The notes: generated from the sequence alone by a model not told the origin. A DNA stretch of 64,000 bases from CAZAMB01 sp964501365 (GCA_964501365.1 CAZCST010000020.1:62001-126000); one strand, 5' to 3'; shown: positions 44,257 to 52,877, numbered from the stretch's first letter. Numbers and translations are program-made.

Positions 44257-44706
44257 CTAATCACCAATGCACATCACTACCCAAGATGCAATGAAAAGAA
44301 CCACCAATAGCATGCTGCACGTAGAATAATATCCGTCGGCATCTTCCGCCCAAAAAGCGCAAATAATCCACGAAAAAAGACCAAGGACGCATAGAGGAGC
44401 CTGAATGAACAAGATCAAGAGATTTGACCAAAAGTTCGGTCCAAACACGAAATTAGGGGTCTCGGATCTGCAAACATCAAGAATGGTCAAGCCGAGGATT
44501 ACAGCCGAGGTAATGCAACAGGCCTTCATAAGCCCACGCAAGACGCTCCCAGAGGAATTTGGATTTGCATCGAGTGTTTCTGACCAGATACTCTGATAAA
44601 GGCCGCACTCCGGACAGCGTGGCTCTGTCAGCCCCGTCAGATTGTACCCGCACTTTTGGCACCGCCGGCCTTCATCTTCGACATTGGGTTGATCCCTATT
44701 GTTCAA
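44257..44706 (-). CDS. Zinc-ribbon membrane protein (copy 2), start replaced by repeat
   Basis: About 149 residues with the ribbon CQKCGYNLTGLTEPRCPECG and three hydrophobic stretches (GLMKACCITSAVILGLTILD, LLILFIQAPLCVLGLFSWII, MLLVVLFIASWVVM). It is a diverged sister of the 43667-44113 gene. The preceding ATG (44784) falls in a palindromic repeat block and codes for repeat-derived residues, so TTG 44706 (LNNRDQPNVEDEG) is preferred and matches the paralogue's N-terminal length. No ribosome site is visible, so the gene could be poorly expressed. Confidence 0.6.
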   Translation of the reverse strand: MNNRDQPNVEDEGRRCQKCGYNLTGLTEPRCPECGLYQSIWSETLDANPNSSGSVLRGLMKACCITSAVILGLTILDVCRSETPNFVFGPNFWSNLLILFIQAPLCVLGLFSWIICAFWAEDADGYYSTCSMLLVVLFIASWVVMCIGD

Positions 44707-44728
44707 TGATGTTCGCCAGTGCGTTGAA

Positions 44729-44895
44729 GGCCCGTAGGGCCGTCTGAAAATAGCCCAGCGTTTCAACGCTGGGTCCGCATGCATTGTAATCCATGGAGTC
44801 CCGTAGGGACGATTGATTACAGGCCAACTGTTCTACGGGACTCAATTCTCAGCGCCGTCCTCATACCCAACAATAGGTTGCTGGGCTATTCTCAT
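44729..44895. repeat. Palindromic planctomycete-type repeat cluster
   Basis: GGCCCGTAGGGCC (44729-44741), CCCAGCGTTTCAACGCTGGG (44754-44773) and GTCCCGTAGGGAC (44798-44810) are near-perfect palindromes in succession. A related TAGCCCAGCAACCTATTG-like string follows on the other strand (to 44891). Such palindromes are typical dispersed repeats of planctomycete genomes. Confidence 0.8.
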
Positions 44896-44930
44896 TGCGC
44901 CCCCCTGAGACGCCATCACTCGCAAGACGT

Positions 44931-44972
44931 CGCCGTTCTTGTAACCCTCGACCCCCTTGGTCGTTCGCTTGG
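44931..44972 (-). pseudogene. Third MIT-coding trace
   Basis: CGCCGTTCTTGTA and CTCGACCCCCTTGG within 42 bases match the AAA 5' segment (43567-43596) at about 27 of 30 positions. It reads KGVEGYKNGDVL in the minus direction, with diverged flanks. Confidence 0.55.
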
Positions 44973-45352
44973 AGCGGTGCGAATTCGTGTTCTGTTTGAA
45001 CTCGGTCCGCCCTGATCGGGATTTCGACAAGTAATGCGCGCGCCGCACCTGTTATAAGATAATGAGAGCAAGGCGTACGCTCGCGAGAGCTGCCAGTGCC
45101 AGAAGGAAAACTACTTATGATCGCGGCGAACCACGAAAGCCCCTTTCAAAACGAACCCACGCTTTCCGCATTCTTGAATCGTCAACGCCGATTTCAAGTC
45201 GTTTCAACAAAAAAAGTTGCACCAACGAACCCAAGCCTGAAAGATGCGCAACTTGCTTGCGAATCTCCGTACCCTAAAGTCCCTTCTGTCTCGTCCTCCG
45301 GATGCTCTACTGGTATATTTGCCTTCGGAAACTTGACTATTTGGAGGACGGT

Positions 45353-45820
45353 ATGACCCCCAGCCAGCGTTTGAAGGAATTGAACATCACCCTGCCCGAA
45401 ATCGCCAAGCCCATAGGCAGCTACATTCCAGCTGTGGTTACGGGGCGGTACGCCTACACCAGCGGGCAAGTGTGCTTCCAGGCGGGGAAACTCGCCCATG
45501 CCGGCAAAGTGCCCAACGACGTTTCTCTGGCCGACGCGGCCGCCGCCAGCCGCATTGCCGGACTCAACGCCATTGCAGCCATCGCCAGCGTCGCCGGCGG
45601 GATCGACAATATCGCTCGTATCGTCCGGGTCTGCGTCTACGTGGCCAGCAGCCCGGGCTTCACCGAGCAGCCCAAAGTCGCCAACGGGGCCAGTGACCTG
45701 TTTTTCGAGATTTTCGGCGAGGCCGGACGCCACGCCCGCTCCGCGGTGGGCGTCAGCGAACTGCCCGTGAACTCGCCCGTGGAAGTGGAAGTCATAGCTG
45801 AACTCCGCAACAATTTGTAG
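45353..45820 (+). CDS. RidA family (YjgF/UK114) protein
   Basis: 155 residues. The RidA core includes ITLPEIAKPIGSYIPAVVTG, YTSGQVCFQ and the end strand RSAVGVSELPVNSPVEVEVIAEL with the conserved Arg and Glu. RidA proteins hydrolyse reactive enamine/imine intermediates; this longer form belongs to a subgroup with unproven activity. ATG 45353 has a GGAGGAC site. It is followed by a REP-like element. Confidence 0.9.
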   Translation: MTPSQRLKELNITLPEIAKPIGSYIPAVVTGRYAYTSGQVCFQAGKLAHAGKVPNDVSLADAAAASRIAGLNAIAAIASVAGGIDNIARIVRVCVYVASSPGFTEQPKVANGASDLFFEIFGEAGRHARSAVGVSELPVNSPVEVEVIAELRNNL

Positions 45821-45875
45821 GGTGCATCTTGATGCGCCATTCCCCTCTCCCCCCGGGAGAGGGTTGGGGTGAGGG
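45818..45875. repeat. REP-like palindromic element
   Basis: GGTGCATCTTGATGCGCC (45821-45838) and CCCTCTCCCCCCGGGAGAGGG (45843-45863), followed by TTGGGGTGAGGG. The second part belongs to a string found often in bacterial intergenic DNA, and a version lies inside the methyltransferase gene at 47.6 kb. Confidence 0.7.
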
Positions 45876-45894
45876 CTGGTCGACTGTATAGCCT

Positions 45895-46491
45895 ATGAAA
45901 TTCGCACCGATCATCTTCCTGATCTCATCCTTCTTTCTAGACCTGCCTCCCGTCAATACCGTCTGCATCTGCGAGAGAGCTAAAGTCCACGACGGCTGGT
46001 GCGATGTCTGCGGATTCGGATGGGTGGCCGGGCTCAAAATCCCCTCGAAATTCCTGTTCACGACGATCGACCACGGGCATGAAATCAGTATCGAAGCAAT
46101 TCGATGCGAATCGTGCAGGAAAGCGATCAAGTCCGATGGCTTTTGCCCGCTCTGTCAAACCGGTTTCTACAAGAGCAAGATTTACCTATCCTCTTTCACG
46201 CACTGCTTGGCCAGGGGAACGCGAATCAGCCGAGGCGAGCTCACTTGTGCGACCTGCCTGCGAAATATGGACGAAGGCGGATGGTGCGATGTCTGTAAGC
46301 GTGGAGTCTTCGGCAACGTCGCAATCACGCAGCGCGAGAACTTCGACGATGCCGTCGCCGCGTTCCGACGACTCAAACTTGGGCTGGCCTATCTGGACAA
46401 GTGCGAACTTTGCGGAATCGCGATGTACTCCAACGGGATGTGCCCCAAACATCGCCTCGTCTACAAGGACGGCAAGGGTACGCCGGAGTGA
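45895..46491 (+). CDS. Exported four-repeat CxxC protein
   Basis: 198 residues. A hydrophobic start (FAPIIFLISSFFLDLPP) suggests export. The rest consists of four repeats with the pattern C-x2-C-x(6-7)-G-x-C-x2-(C/H): CICERAKVHDGWCDVC, CESCRKAIKSDGFCPLC, CATCLRNMDEGGWCDVC and CELCGIAMYSNGMCPKH. These fit metal (zinc or iron) binding or a disulfide role outside the cytosol. ATG 45895 is used, but ribosome signal is weak. No family recognised. Confidence 0.7.
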   Translation: MKFAPIIFLISSFFLDLPPVNTVCICERAKVHDGWCDVCGFGWVAGLKIPSKFLFTTIDHGHEISIEAIRCESCRKAIKSDGFCPLCQTGFYKSKIYLSSFTHCLARGTRISRGELTCATCLRNMDEGGWCDVCKRGVFGNVAITQRENFDDAVAAFRRLKLGLAYLDKCELCGIAMYSNGMCPKHRLVYKDGKGTPE

Positions 46492-46525
46492 ATTGTTGAA
46501 TTTGTACAACCGTCGGCTGGTCTGC

Positions 46526-46589
46526 CATCCTGAGCCCAGCGTAGGATCTCGTGGCCCCGCCTTTGGATTCTTCACCTCGCTCAGAATGA
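46526..46589. repeat. CATCCTGAGC...GCTCAGAATG-type dispersed repeat
   Basis: Imperfect inverted repeat: CATCCTGAG...AGGATC (left) and GATTCTTC...CTCAGAATG (right). I recognise the phrase from many bacterial genomes, where it is a dispersed intergenic repeat. It lies downstream of the CxxC gene. Confidence 0.6.
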
Positions 46590-46631
46590 CCTGCCCGGCA
46601 GGCCTAGCAGATAATCGAATCGCACGATATG

Positions 46632-46666
46632 AAAAAGCGGCGGACCCGGTTGCCCGAATCCGCCGC
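46632..46666 (-). terminator. Rho-independent terminator after the small 92-aa gene
   Basis: GCGGCGGA (46637-46644) pairs with TCCGCCGC (46659-46666); in the minus direction it is followed by a five-base U run (46632-46636). Confidence 0.75.
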
Positions 46667-46712
46667 GCTACTGCTGTTTTGCTGCTTTACTGCTTCGCGA
46701 TACCGACTGCGA

Positions 46713-46991
46713 TTAGAAGTTGACGTTGCAGTCCAGGTTCGACGCGATCATCTTCGCCTTGGTGATGGTGATGAAGGGGTTGTCGCTGAGCTTGGTGACG
46801 AACAGCTGGTCAGCGCCGATGATGTTGATGAGCGGCGAACGGCCAGGAGCCACGCCATCCTCAGGAACGCGGAGCAGGTGGCCGGTCCAGTTGCAAACAT
46901 AGCAACCCGGATCCTGGATGCTTTCGAACGGGACGACGGTGCCGCAGGCCGTGGCGGACTTGTAGTTGTTCGTCTGGGTAGCAGTGGTCAT
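46713..46991 (-). CDS. Small conserved-type protein, 92 aa
   Basis: 92 residues beginning MTTATQTNNYKSATACGTVVP, with CYVCNWTGHLLRVPEDGVAPGRSPLINIIG and a C-terminal strand pair (LFVTKLSDNPFITITKAKMIASNLD). It carries only one C-x2-C pair and no signal peptide. AAGGAGAG lies six bases before ATG 46991, and a terminator follows, so expression is likely. It is not a family I can name; the pattern suggests a conserved planctomycete protein. Confidence 0.65.
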   Translation of the reverse strand: MTTATQTNNYKSATACGTVVPFESIQDPGCYVCNWTGHLLRVPEDGVAPGRSPLINIIGADQLFVTKLSDNPFITITKAKMIASNLDCNVNF

Positions 46992-47300
46992 TAGATACTC
47001 TCCTTTGTTGGGAAACAGGGGACTAACACTAAACCGTAATGAAAAACTTCCATCGGGCCGGAAAACGACAGTTGGCGCCAACCATCCTTCCGGTCATTGT
47101 GCGCGGGATGCGGGAACTCTTCCCCGACCGCTGGAATTCCTATCGGATTCCCGAGCTCCCCGCTGAAATCTCCGGCCGAATTTCCCTTTTCGGACCAATG
47201 CCGCAAATTCCGCGCTTCGTTTTCGGTAGAGGACGGCCCCAATTTCGCACTAATGTCAATTTCAGCGGAGTCGCTATCGTTGGCATAGGAGGAATTACGT
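46992..47300. other. Intergenic region, no gene seen
   Basis: About 310 bases between the divergent small gene and the methyltransferase. Open frames are antisense-like and lack ribosome sites. A GGAGGA ribosome site at 47288-47293 belongs to the methyltransferase. Confidence 0.45.
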
Positions 47301-48137
47301 ATGACTCAGGAACGCGATTACGTGTTGGGCACACACGATGACGAGATTCACCGACTTGGCCTTCAGCATCGCGTATGGAGACCACGCGTCCTTGATGTGT
47401 GGCGACGCGCCGGGTTCACCATCGGCCAGACGCTAATCGATGTTGGCAGTGGGCCGGGTCATGCAACCTTGGATCTCGCGGAAATCGTCGGCCCCAGCGG
47501 CCGTGTTCTGGCCATGGAACGCTCGCGGCGATTTATCGACGCGATGCTCGCGAACATGCAAGGGCGCGGCCTCGACAACATCGAAACCATCGAACTCGAC
47601 CTCGACGAACAAAAGCTCCCTCTCCCATTGAGAGGGGATCGGAGGGAGGGCCTCGCCGACGGTGCGTGGTGTCGATGGGTGCTCTGCTTTGTGGAACGAC
47701 CGCGTGAAGTGCTCGCAAAAATCACCGAGGCATTGCGGCCCGGCGCGGCGCTCGCTTTGCACGAATACTTCGATTACTCAACGTGGCGTCTTGCTCCGCC
47801 CTGCCCCGAACTCGAAGAGTTTGTCGCCGCCGTAATGAAGAGTTGGCGTAGCCAGGGCGGCGAGCCGGACATCGCCTTGTCGATTCCACGCTGGCTGAGT
47901 GAATTGGGCTTCGAAATCCGCTCATTACAACCCATCGTCGAAGTTGTGCCACCCTCTAACTTCGTCTGGCATTGGCCCCGATCGTTTATCGAAGTGGGCC
48001 TGCGACGTCTCGTTGACCTTGGCTTCCTTACGCAACTGCGCGCCACGGAAATCCTTGCGGCCGTATCCGAGGCAGAAAACCAACCTCATACCCTGATGAT
48101 CACCCCAGCCCTGCTGGAAATCATCGCGGTGAGGTAA
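47301..48137 (+). CDS. Class I SAM-dependent methyltransferase with in-frame repeat insertion
   Basis: 278 residues. SAM site LIDVGSGPGHATLDLA, then VLAMERSRRFIDAML and DGAWCRWVLCFVERP fit small-molecule methyltransferases of the UbiE-like class. Between the post-III strand (LDLDEQKLP) and DGAWCRW lies a short foreign stretch, LPLRGDRREGLA, coded by a REP-like CCCTCTCCC...GGGAGGG element (47617-47651). AGGAGGA sits nine bases before ATG 47301. Acceptor unknown. Confidence 0.82.
   Translation: MTQERDYVLGTHDDEIHRLGLQHRVWRPRVLDVWRRAGFTIGQTLIDVGSGPGHATLDLAEIVGPSGRVLAMERSRRFIDAMLANMQGRGLDNIETIELDLDEQKLPLPLRGDRREGLADGAWCRWVLCFVERPREVLAKITEALRPGAALALHEYFDYSTWRLAPPCPELEEFVAAVMKSWRSQGGEPDIALSIPRWLSELGFEIRSLQPIVEVVPPSNFVWHWPRSFIEVGLRRLVDLGFLTQLRATEILAAVSEAENQPHTLMITPALLEIIAVR
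47617..47651. repeat. REP-like element inserted in the methyltransferase coding region
   Basis: CTCCCTCTCCCATTGAGAGG followed by GGATCGGAGGGAGGG, a palindromic string related to the element at 45843-45863; it keeps the reading frame open. Confidence 0.65.
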
Positions 48138-48319
48138 AATCGAGTTGGCAGCCCATCCTTTGCTTGCTTTCTTGATTCGACTGATGGTAGTATGGGTTTC
48201 TGTTTGGGGGAAAGACCGACAGCAATCGCCCGCCTCCCAGGGATTTCTTGTTGTCAGTGCATGACGCACTCCGCCGCGCGACATGCTTTGTCAGTTCAAT
48301 GATAAAGGATGAGATTACG

Positions 48320-51300
48320 ATGAAAGCCCGGCGAATCGGCGACCACGTGATGCATGCTCTTGGATTCACAGTTTTGTTCTTGCTGGCGAGTGGTGGAGAC
48401 CTGCTCGCCGATTCGAATCCAGTCCGGCCAACGCCTGCCCGTCCACTGGCGTTGTCGAGTGCAGCGGATGGAATTTCTCGCCTGAGGCTCGCTCCCGGAG
48501 CATTTGAGGAACTCCAGAATGGCCCGGCCGATCAACTCATCACCATCCCCAACGGCGAAGGCGTGGAATTTGAATTGCAACTCCATCGGTTCACCGTAAC
48601 CATCCCGAATTCGCAATTCGTTTCCGCAGGCCCGAGCGGGCAGGTCAACATTGCGGCTCCCGATGTGGTTTCCTATCGCGGACAAATCGTCGGGCAACCC
48701 GGCTCCCATGCGTTTTTCTCCCTGTCCGCAAATGGAATCGTCAATGGCTATGTTACGCAGAGCAATGGTGTGCGTTATTTCCTGAGCACGCCAGCCTCCA
48801 AAGTCGCCGCAGTCCGGGACGTGATCCTGGCGCCCGAATCCGCGTCACCAGGACTCTTTGAAGATACCGTGACGTGCGGCGTTACGAATGAACACGACCT
48901 GCGCAGCCCCATGTCTCACATGGCTGCTCGCGGCGGCAACGCAGGGCGCTCACCGCGCGTACTGTACGTCGCGATCGACGCGGACCAGAACTTCTATCAA
49001 CTGTTCAACGACCAGGGCGCGGCGCAAGCCTACATCGTGCAAGTCATCGCGGCGGTCAGCGACATCTACATTCGTGATTTCGACGCCAAACTCATTCTGA
49101 CGTTTTCACGCCTCTGGCCCAACGGCGGCGAGCCTTTTTCCGCCACCGATCTTAATGGCTTTGCTGATTACTGGTCGTTCAATGAAGACCCCACCCCCTA
49201 CCACCTCATTCAACTCATGAGCGGCCGTCGGGATACATCCTACGGCGGCATTGCTTTCGTATCGGGGTCATGCAGCGGATCGGCCTATTCCATTGTCGCA
49301 TTCCTGCTTGGCAGCTTTCCGACCCCGGTTGGTGAGCCGAATCTGCGAACGTGGGACGTTGTCGTGGTCGCGCACGAAATGGGTCACAACATGGGCACAT
49401 TCCACACCCATGACGGCTACACACCACCCATCGATCAATGCGGGTCGAACGGCATCTGGGCGCGCGGCGAGATCATGAGCTATTGTCATACACTGGCCGG
49501 CGGGCTGCTCAATACCGAACTGCGATTCACGTCGCGCGTGCAGGAGGTCGTTCGAGGCGACTTGGAATTGAATAACTGCCAGTTTTACGACTGCAATGAC
49601 AACGGAATCAACGACGTCATCGATGTCTTCGAGGCAACCAGCGCAGACACCAACGGCAATCAAATTCCCGACGAGTGCGAAGATTGTAATTCCAACGGCA
49701 TTCTGGACCCTGCCGAAATCTCGCAGGGGGCACCTGACGTGAACGGCAACGGCGTCCCCGACGCGTGCGAAGCCGACTGCAACAACAATGGCATCCCTGA
49801 CACGTTTGACATTTCAAGTTTCGGCGTTGCCGACGTGAATTTGAATCTCGTGCCCGACGTGTGCGAACCTGACTGCGACGGGGACGCCATCGCGGACTTC
49901 GTCGAAATCGCCGATTCCGCAGGTACGCTCGACTTCGACCGTGATGGCCAGCTCGATGCTTGCGAGGATTGTAATAACAACGGCGTCAGCGACTGGATCG
50001 ACCTGCTAAGGCCCGGAAATATTTTTATCGCCGACCTCACTGACATTGTCCGCGAAATGCACGCTACAAGCGGAACGGCGGTGACCACGTACAATTCCAG
50101 TGAAATAGTCGATCCCTATGACGTGACATTTGGCTCGGACCGAAAGGCCTACATAGCCAGTCGCGGAAATCACCGCATTGTTCGCATCAATCCGGAAACC
50201 GCGTCGGTCACGACATTTGTCGCTGCCTCCAGCGGCGGCCTGAACGGCCCAAGCGGACTCACGTTCGGCCCCAACGGCAATCTCTTCGTAACGAGCCTTC
50301 TGAACAATAACGTGCTCGAATTCAATGGAGGCAGCGGCGCATTTGTTCGCATCTTCGCCGCGGCCGGAAGCGGCGGATTGGCCAGCCCCTACGGACTGGA
50401 ATTCGGCCCCAACGGCAATCTCTTTGTCGCCGGAGGAAACCGCGTCAACGAATACGACGGCTCGACCGGCGCCTTCGTCCGCAACTTTGTCGTGCCGGGA
50501 TCGGGCGGCCTGAACGACGCCCGCGGAATTGCATTTTTGCCCGATGGCAGGCTTCTGGTCGTCAGCCGAGGAACCAATCGCGTCCTGGCTTATGACGCCA
50601 ACGGAGCATCCCTGGGCCAATTCAACGATGAGTATCCCCTCGGCGGCCTTTGGGGGATTCGCGTCGGACCCAATGGAAACGTGTTTGTCGTCCGCGTCAG
50701 CGGCGGGGTCCGCATTGTCGAATACGACGCCACGAATGGTCGATACATCCGCTCCTTCATTCGCGGCGACGCACTGCTGAGTCAGCCCACGGGCTTGGCG
50801 TTCCGCTCAGCGTCGCCCGTCGACTGCAATTTCAATGGGAAGCTGGACGCCTGCGATATCGCCGATGGCATCGAAGAAGACGCCAACGGCAACGGCATTC
50901 CCGACGCATGTGACACTGCCTGCTCACCGTTGCCCCCGCCGGCGGCTGCGCCCGATGGCATCAACAAGAATCGCTATCTTTCGTTTGACGTGACTGTCGC
51001 AGTTCCGCAGATGCGTGCCATCCGCGTGACACTTGCCGATTTGCCGACCCCGTTCGAGGCGTTCGAGGGGCAGACGCGATGGGTCGGCCCACCGCAAGAT
51101 CGCCCCGACGCGCCAGGCACAACATTCAAGGCGGCGACGCTGCAATGCGATCCGTTCTATTCGGATTGGAGCGGCGTCGATGTTCTTGCGATTTACGATT
51201 CGGCGATCATGCCGGGCGGTACTTACGAAATCCGTACGATCTCGGATGCATGTCCGCCGCAGGAGCAGGTCGGCGCGACTCCGCTGGAGGTCATTACGAT

Positions 51301-51544
51301 CGTCCGCTGGGGCGATGTGGTCCTGCCGTTCAGTCCTCCTTCGGGAACCGTGCAACCTGACTTCAGCGATATTTCCGCCATGATCGATAAGTTCAAGAAC
51401 GCGCCGGGCGCCGTCGCGATGTCCCGCGCCGATGTGAGCCCCAATGTGCCTGATCAAGTCCTGGATTTCAGCGATATTTCGCTGGTTGTGGACGCCTTCA
51501 AGGGCCTGCCATATCCCTTTGCCGGACCGGCTTCGTGCCCGTAA
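48320..51544 (+). CDS. Large secreted metalloprotease with calcium-type repeats and NHL-like propeller
   Basis: 1074 residues. A signal peptide (VMHALGFTVLFLLASGGDLLA) leads to an M12B/reprolysin-like domain. The zinc site AHEMGHNMGTFHTHDG is near residue 352 and the Met-turn is GEIMSYCH. From about 420 come thrombospondin-type-3-like repeats (DCNDNGINDVIDV, DCNSNGILDPAEIS, DVNGNGVPDACEADCNNN). Then come NHL-like six-bladed propeller repeats (FGPNGNLFVTSLLNNNVLEF, FGPNGNLFVAGGNRVNEYDG). The C-terminus has two dockerin-like stretches (PDFSDISAMIDKFKN and LDFSDISLVVDAFKG). ATG 48320 follows AAGGATGAG. It is likely a surface-bound or released protease. Confidence 0.87.
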   Translation: MKARRIGDHVMHALGFTVLFLLASGGDLLADSNPVRPTPARPLALSSAADGISRLRLAPGAFEELQNGPADQLITIPNGEGVEFELQLHRFTVTIPNSQFVSAGPSGQVNIAAPDVVSYRGQIVGQPGSHAFFSLSANGIVNGYVTQSNGVRYFLSTPASKVAAVRDVILAPESASPGLFEDTVTCGVTNEHDLRSPMSHMAARGGNAGRSPRVLYVAIDADQNFYQLFNDQGAAQAYIVQVIAAVSDIYIRDFDAKLILTFSRLWPNGGEPFSATDLNGFADYWSFNEDPTPYHLIQLMSGRRDTSYGGIAFVSGSCSGSAYSIVAFLLGSFPTPVGEPNLRTWDVVVVAHEMGHNMGTFHTHDGYTPPIDQCGSNGIWARGEIMSYCHTLAGGLLNTELRFTSRVQEVVRGDLELNNCQFYDCNDNGINDVIDVFEATSADTNGNQIPDECEDCNSNGILDPAEISQGAPDVNGNGVPDACEADCNNNGIPDTFDISSFGVADVNLNLVPDVCEPDCDGDAIADFVEIADSAGTLDFDRDGQLDACEDCNNNGVSDWIDLLRPGNIFIADLTDIVREMHATSGTAVTTYNSSEIVDPYDVTFGSDRKAYIASRGNHRIVRINPETASVTTFVAASSGGLNGPSGLTFGPNGNLFVTSLLNNNVLEFNGGSGAFVRIFAAAGSGGLASPYGLEFGPNGNLFVAGGNRVNEYDGSTGAFVRNFVVPGSGGLNDARGIAFLPDGRLLVVSRGTNRVLAYDANGASLGQFNDEYPLGGLWGIRVGPNGNVFVVRVSGGVRIVEYDATNGRYIRSFIRGDALLSQPTGLAFRSASPVDCNFNGKLDACDIADGIEEDANGNGIPDACDTACSPLPPPAAAPDGINKNRYLSFDVTVAVPQMRAIRVTLADLPTPFEAFEGQTRWVGPPQDRPDAPGTTFKAATLQCDPFYSDWSGVDVLAIYDSAIMPGGTYEIRTISDACPPQEQVGATPLEVITIVRWGDVVLPFSPPSGTVQPDFSDISAMIDKFKNAPGAVAMSRADVSPNVPDQVLDFSDISLVVDAFKGLPYPFAGPASCP

Positions 51545-51614
51545 GTGGTGTCGCTCCTCAACGGCGCCGAGGCCAATGAGTGAACGATCGTTGGTTCAAG
51601 CTGCAGAGGCGTTT

Positions 51615-52877
51615 TCAGGATTTCCGCGTCAACCGGCGTCCACCCCAAAGGCCCATCAGGCAGGCCAGCACAGGCATCAGCAGTCCGACACCACAGATTG
51701 CCGGAGGTCGCTGAGCATAACTGGGCGGAGGAGGTTCGGGTTGAGGAATCGGCGCGGGTGGAGGTGGCTCGACAGGATCGCCATGCGGCGAAATGGTCAC
51801 AATCTCCTCTTCGGACAGGTCGGTAGCTCCGTTCGAGTCAGTGACTTCGAGTACAACCTTGTAGGTCCCCGGCTGGTCGAAGAGAAGGTTCACCACGCTT
51901 CCGGATTGCTCAACATAGAGTTCGTCGTCGATGAAGACGCTCCAATGATAGAAGATGGCGTCGTCGTCAGGGTCATAGGAAATCCGACCGTCGAAATTGA
52001 GCGTTGCCGGAGCTGCACCCATGCGCGGTCCGGTGGCAATCAGGGCCACCGGCGGATGATTATCCGCGGCTGGACCCAAAATCTGCACCGTCCCCGCAAG
52101 ATCGGAGGAAGCGTTAAGATCATCACGAACTGTCACCCGCACGGAAAAGGTTCCCGAACTGTCATACTGATGCGTCACGACCGCAACCGGGGAAAACTCA
52201 GTCTGCTCTCCGTCGCCGAATGTGAATCGATAGACAAGTGGATCCGAATCAGCATCGCGCGAACCGCTGGCATCAAACGTGATTTCATCGCCCACCTCGC
52301 CGCTGGTTGGAGAAACGGTCAAAGCCGCCGTCGGAGCATGGTTGCCGCCGTCGGGCGGCGGCGTGCTGCCCGCGATGACGACAGTCTGGGTCGCCGTGTC
52401 GCTGTTGGCTGTCGGCGTGGCAGAATCAAATACGGTCAGAGTGATGGTGAATCGCCCGGCCTGGTTGTATGTGTGCTGGACGGAAACACCGTTGCTGATG
52501 GTTGACCCGTCGCCCCAATTCCAGGCGTAACTTGCGATGGGACCATTGGACGGCCGATCATAGGAATAGCTGGCGTCGGCCCGGAAGGCGACACCAAGAA
52601 CGGGTTGCTGGGGCGAGATGCTGAAAATCGCCACCGGCTCGCTATCGATTTGTGTCACCACACTGGCAGCGACCGCGTGGGCGATTGTCGTTGACCACTG
52701 AATTTGGTCCGCCCGGGCAAGAGTTGCCGTGCAAAGGGTCAGGGTGACACAGACCGCAAACACGCGGAAAGACTTACAAAAAGGCTTTTTTCCAACATCC
52801 ATTCGAGCTATGCTCCCCGCCACCAAAGTCAGGATTTCTGATGAAAACATTTTTGAGGCCTGAGTCATCGTATTCAT
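51615..52877 (-). CDS. PKD-repeat surface protein with C-terminal anchor
   Basis: 420 residues. The signal peptide (VFAVCVTLTLCTATLARA) is followed by three PKD domains (WNWGDGSTISNGVSVQHTYN, RFTFGDGEQTEFSPVAVVTH and a third less regular one around YHWSVFIDDELY). A Pro-rich linker and a C-terminal signal PPAICGVGLLMPVLACLMG then GRRLTRKS follow: short hydrophobic stretch, preceding Cys-Gly, then basic tail, like a sorting/anchoring signal. Divergent from the metalloprotease by a 70-base gap on the other side. Function: adhesion or carbohydrate binding (inference). Confidence 0.82.
   Translation of the reverse strand: MNTMTQASKMFSSEILTLVAGSIARMDVGKKPFCKSFRVFAVCVTLTLCTATLARADQIQWSTTIAHAVAASVVTQIDSEPVAIFSISPQQPVLGVAFRADASYSYDRPSNGPIASYAWNWGDGSTISNGVSVQHTYNQAGRFTITLTVFDSATPTANSDTATQTVVIAGSTPPPDGGNHAPTAALTVSPTSGEVGDEITFDASGSRDADSDPLVYRFTFGDGEQTEFSPVAVVTHQYDSSGTFSVRVTVRDDLNASSDLAGTVQILGPAADNHPPVALIATGPRMGAAPATLNFDGRISYDPDDDAIFYHWSVFIDDELYVEQSGSVVNLLFDQPGTYKVVLEVTDSNGATDLSEEEIVTISPHGDPVEPPPPAPIPQPEPPPPSYAQRPPAICGVGLLMPVLACLMGLWGGRRLTRKS

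Larger units (their letters stand above)
44707..45352. other. Intergenic region with palindromic repeats and a third MIT-coding trace
   Basis: About 640 bases. It contains a palindrome block (44729-44895) and a third copy of the MIT-coding string (44931-44972). The rest has no signs of coding. Short open frames here (one on the minus strand carrying KGVEGYKNGDVL) are remnants rather than genes. Confidence 0.55.

Noticed and set aside
51444..52505. 353-residue frame antisense to the PKD gene
   Set aside because: No domain, and it crosses two real genes.
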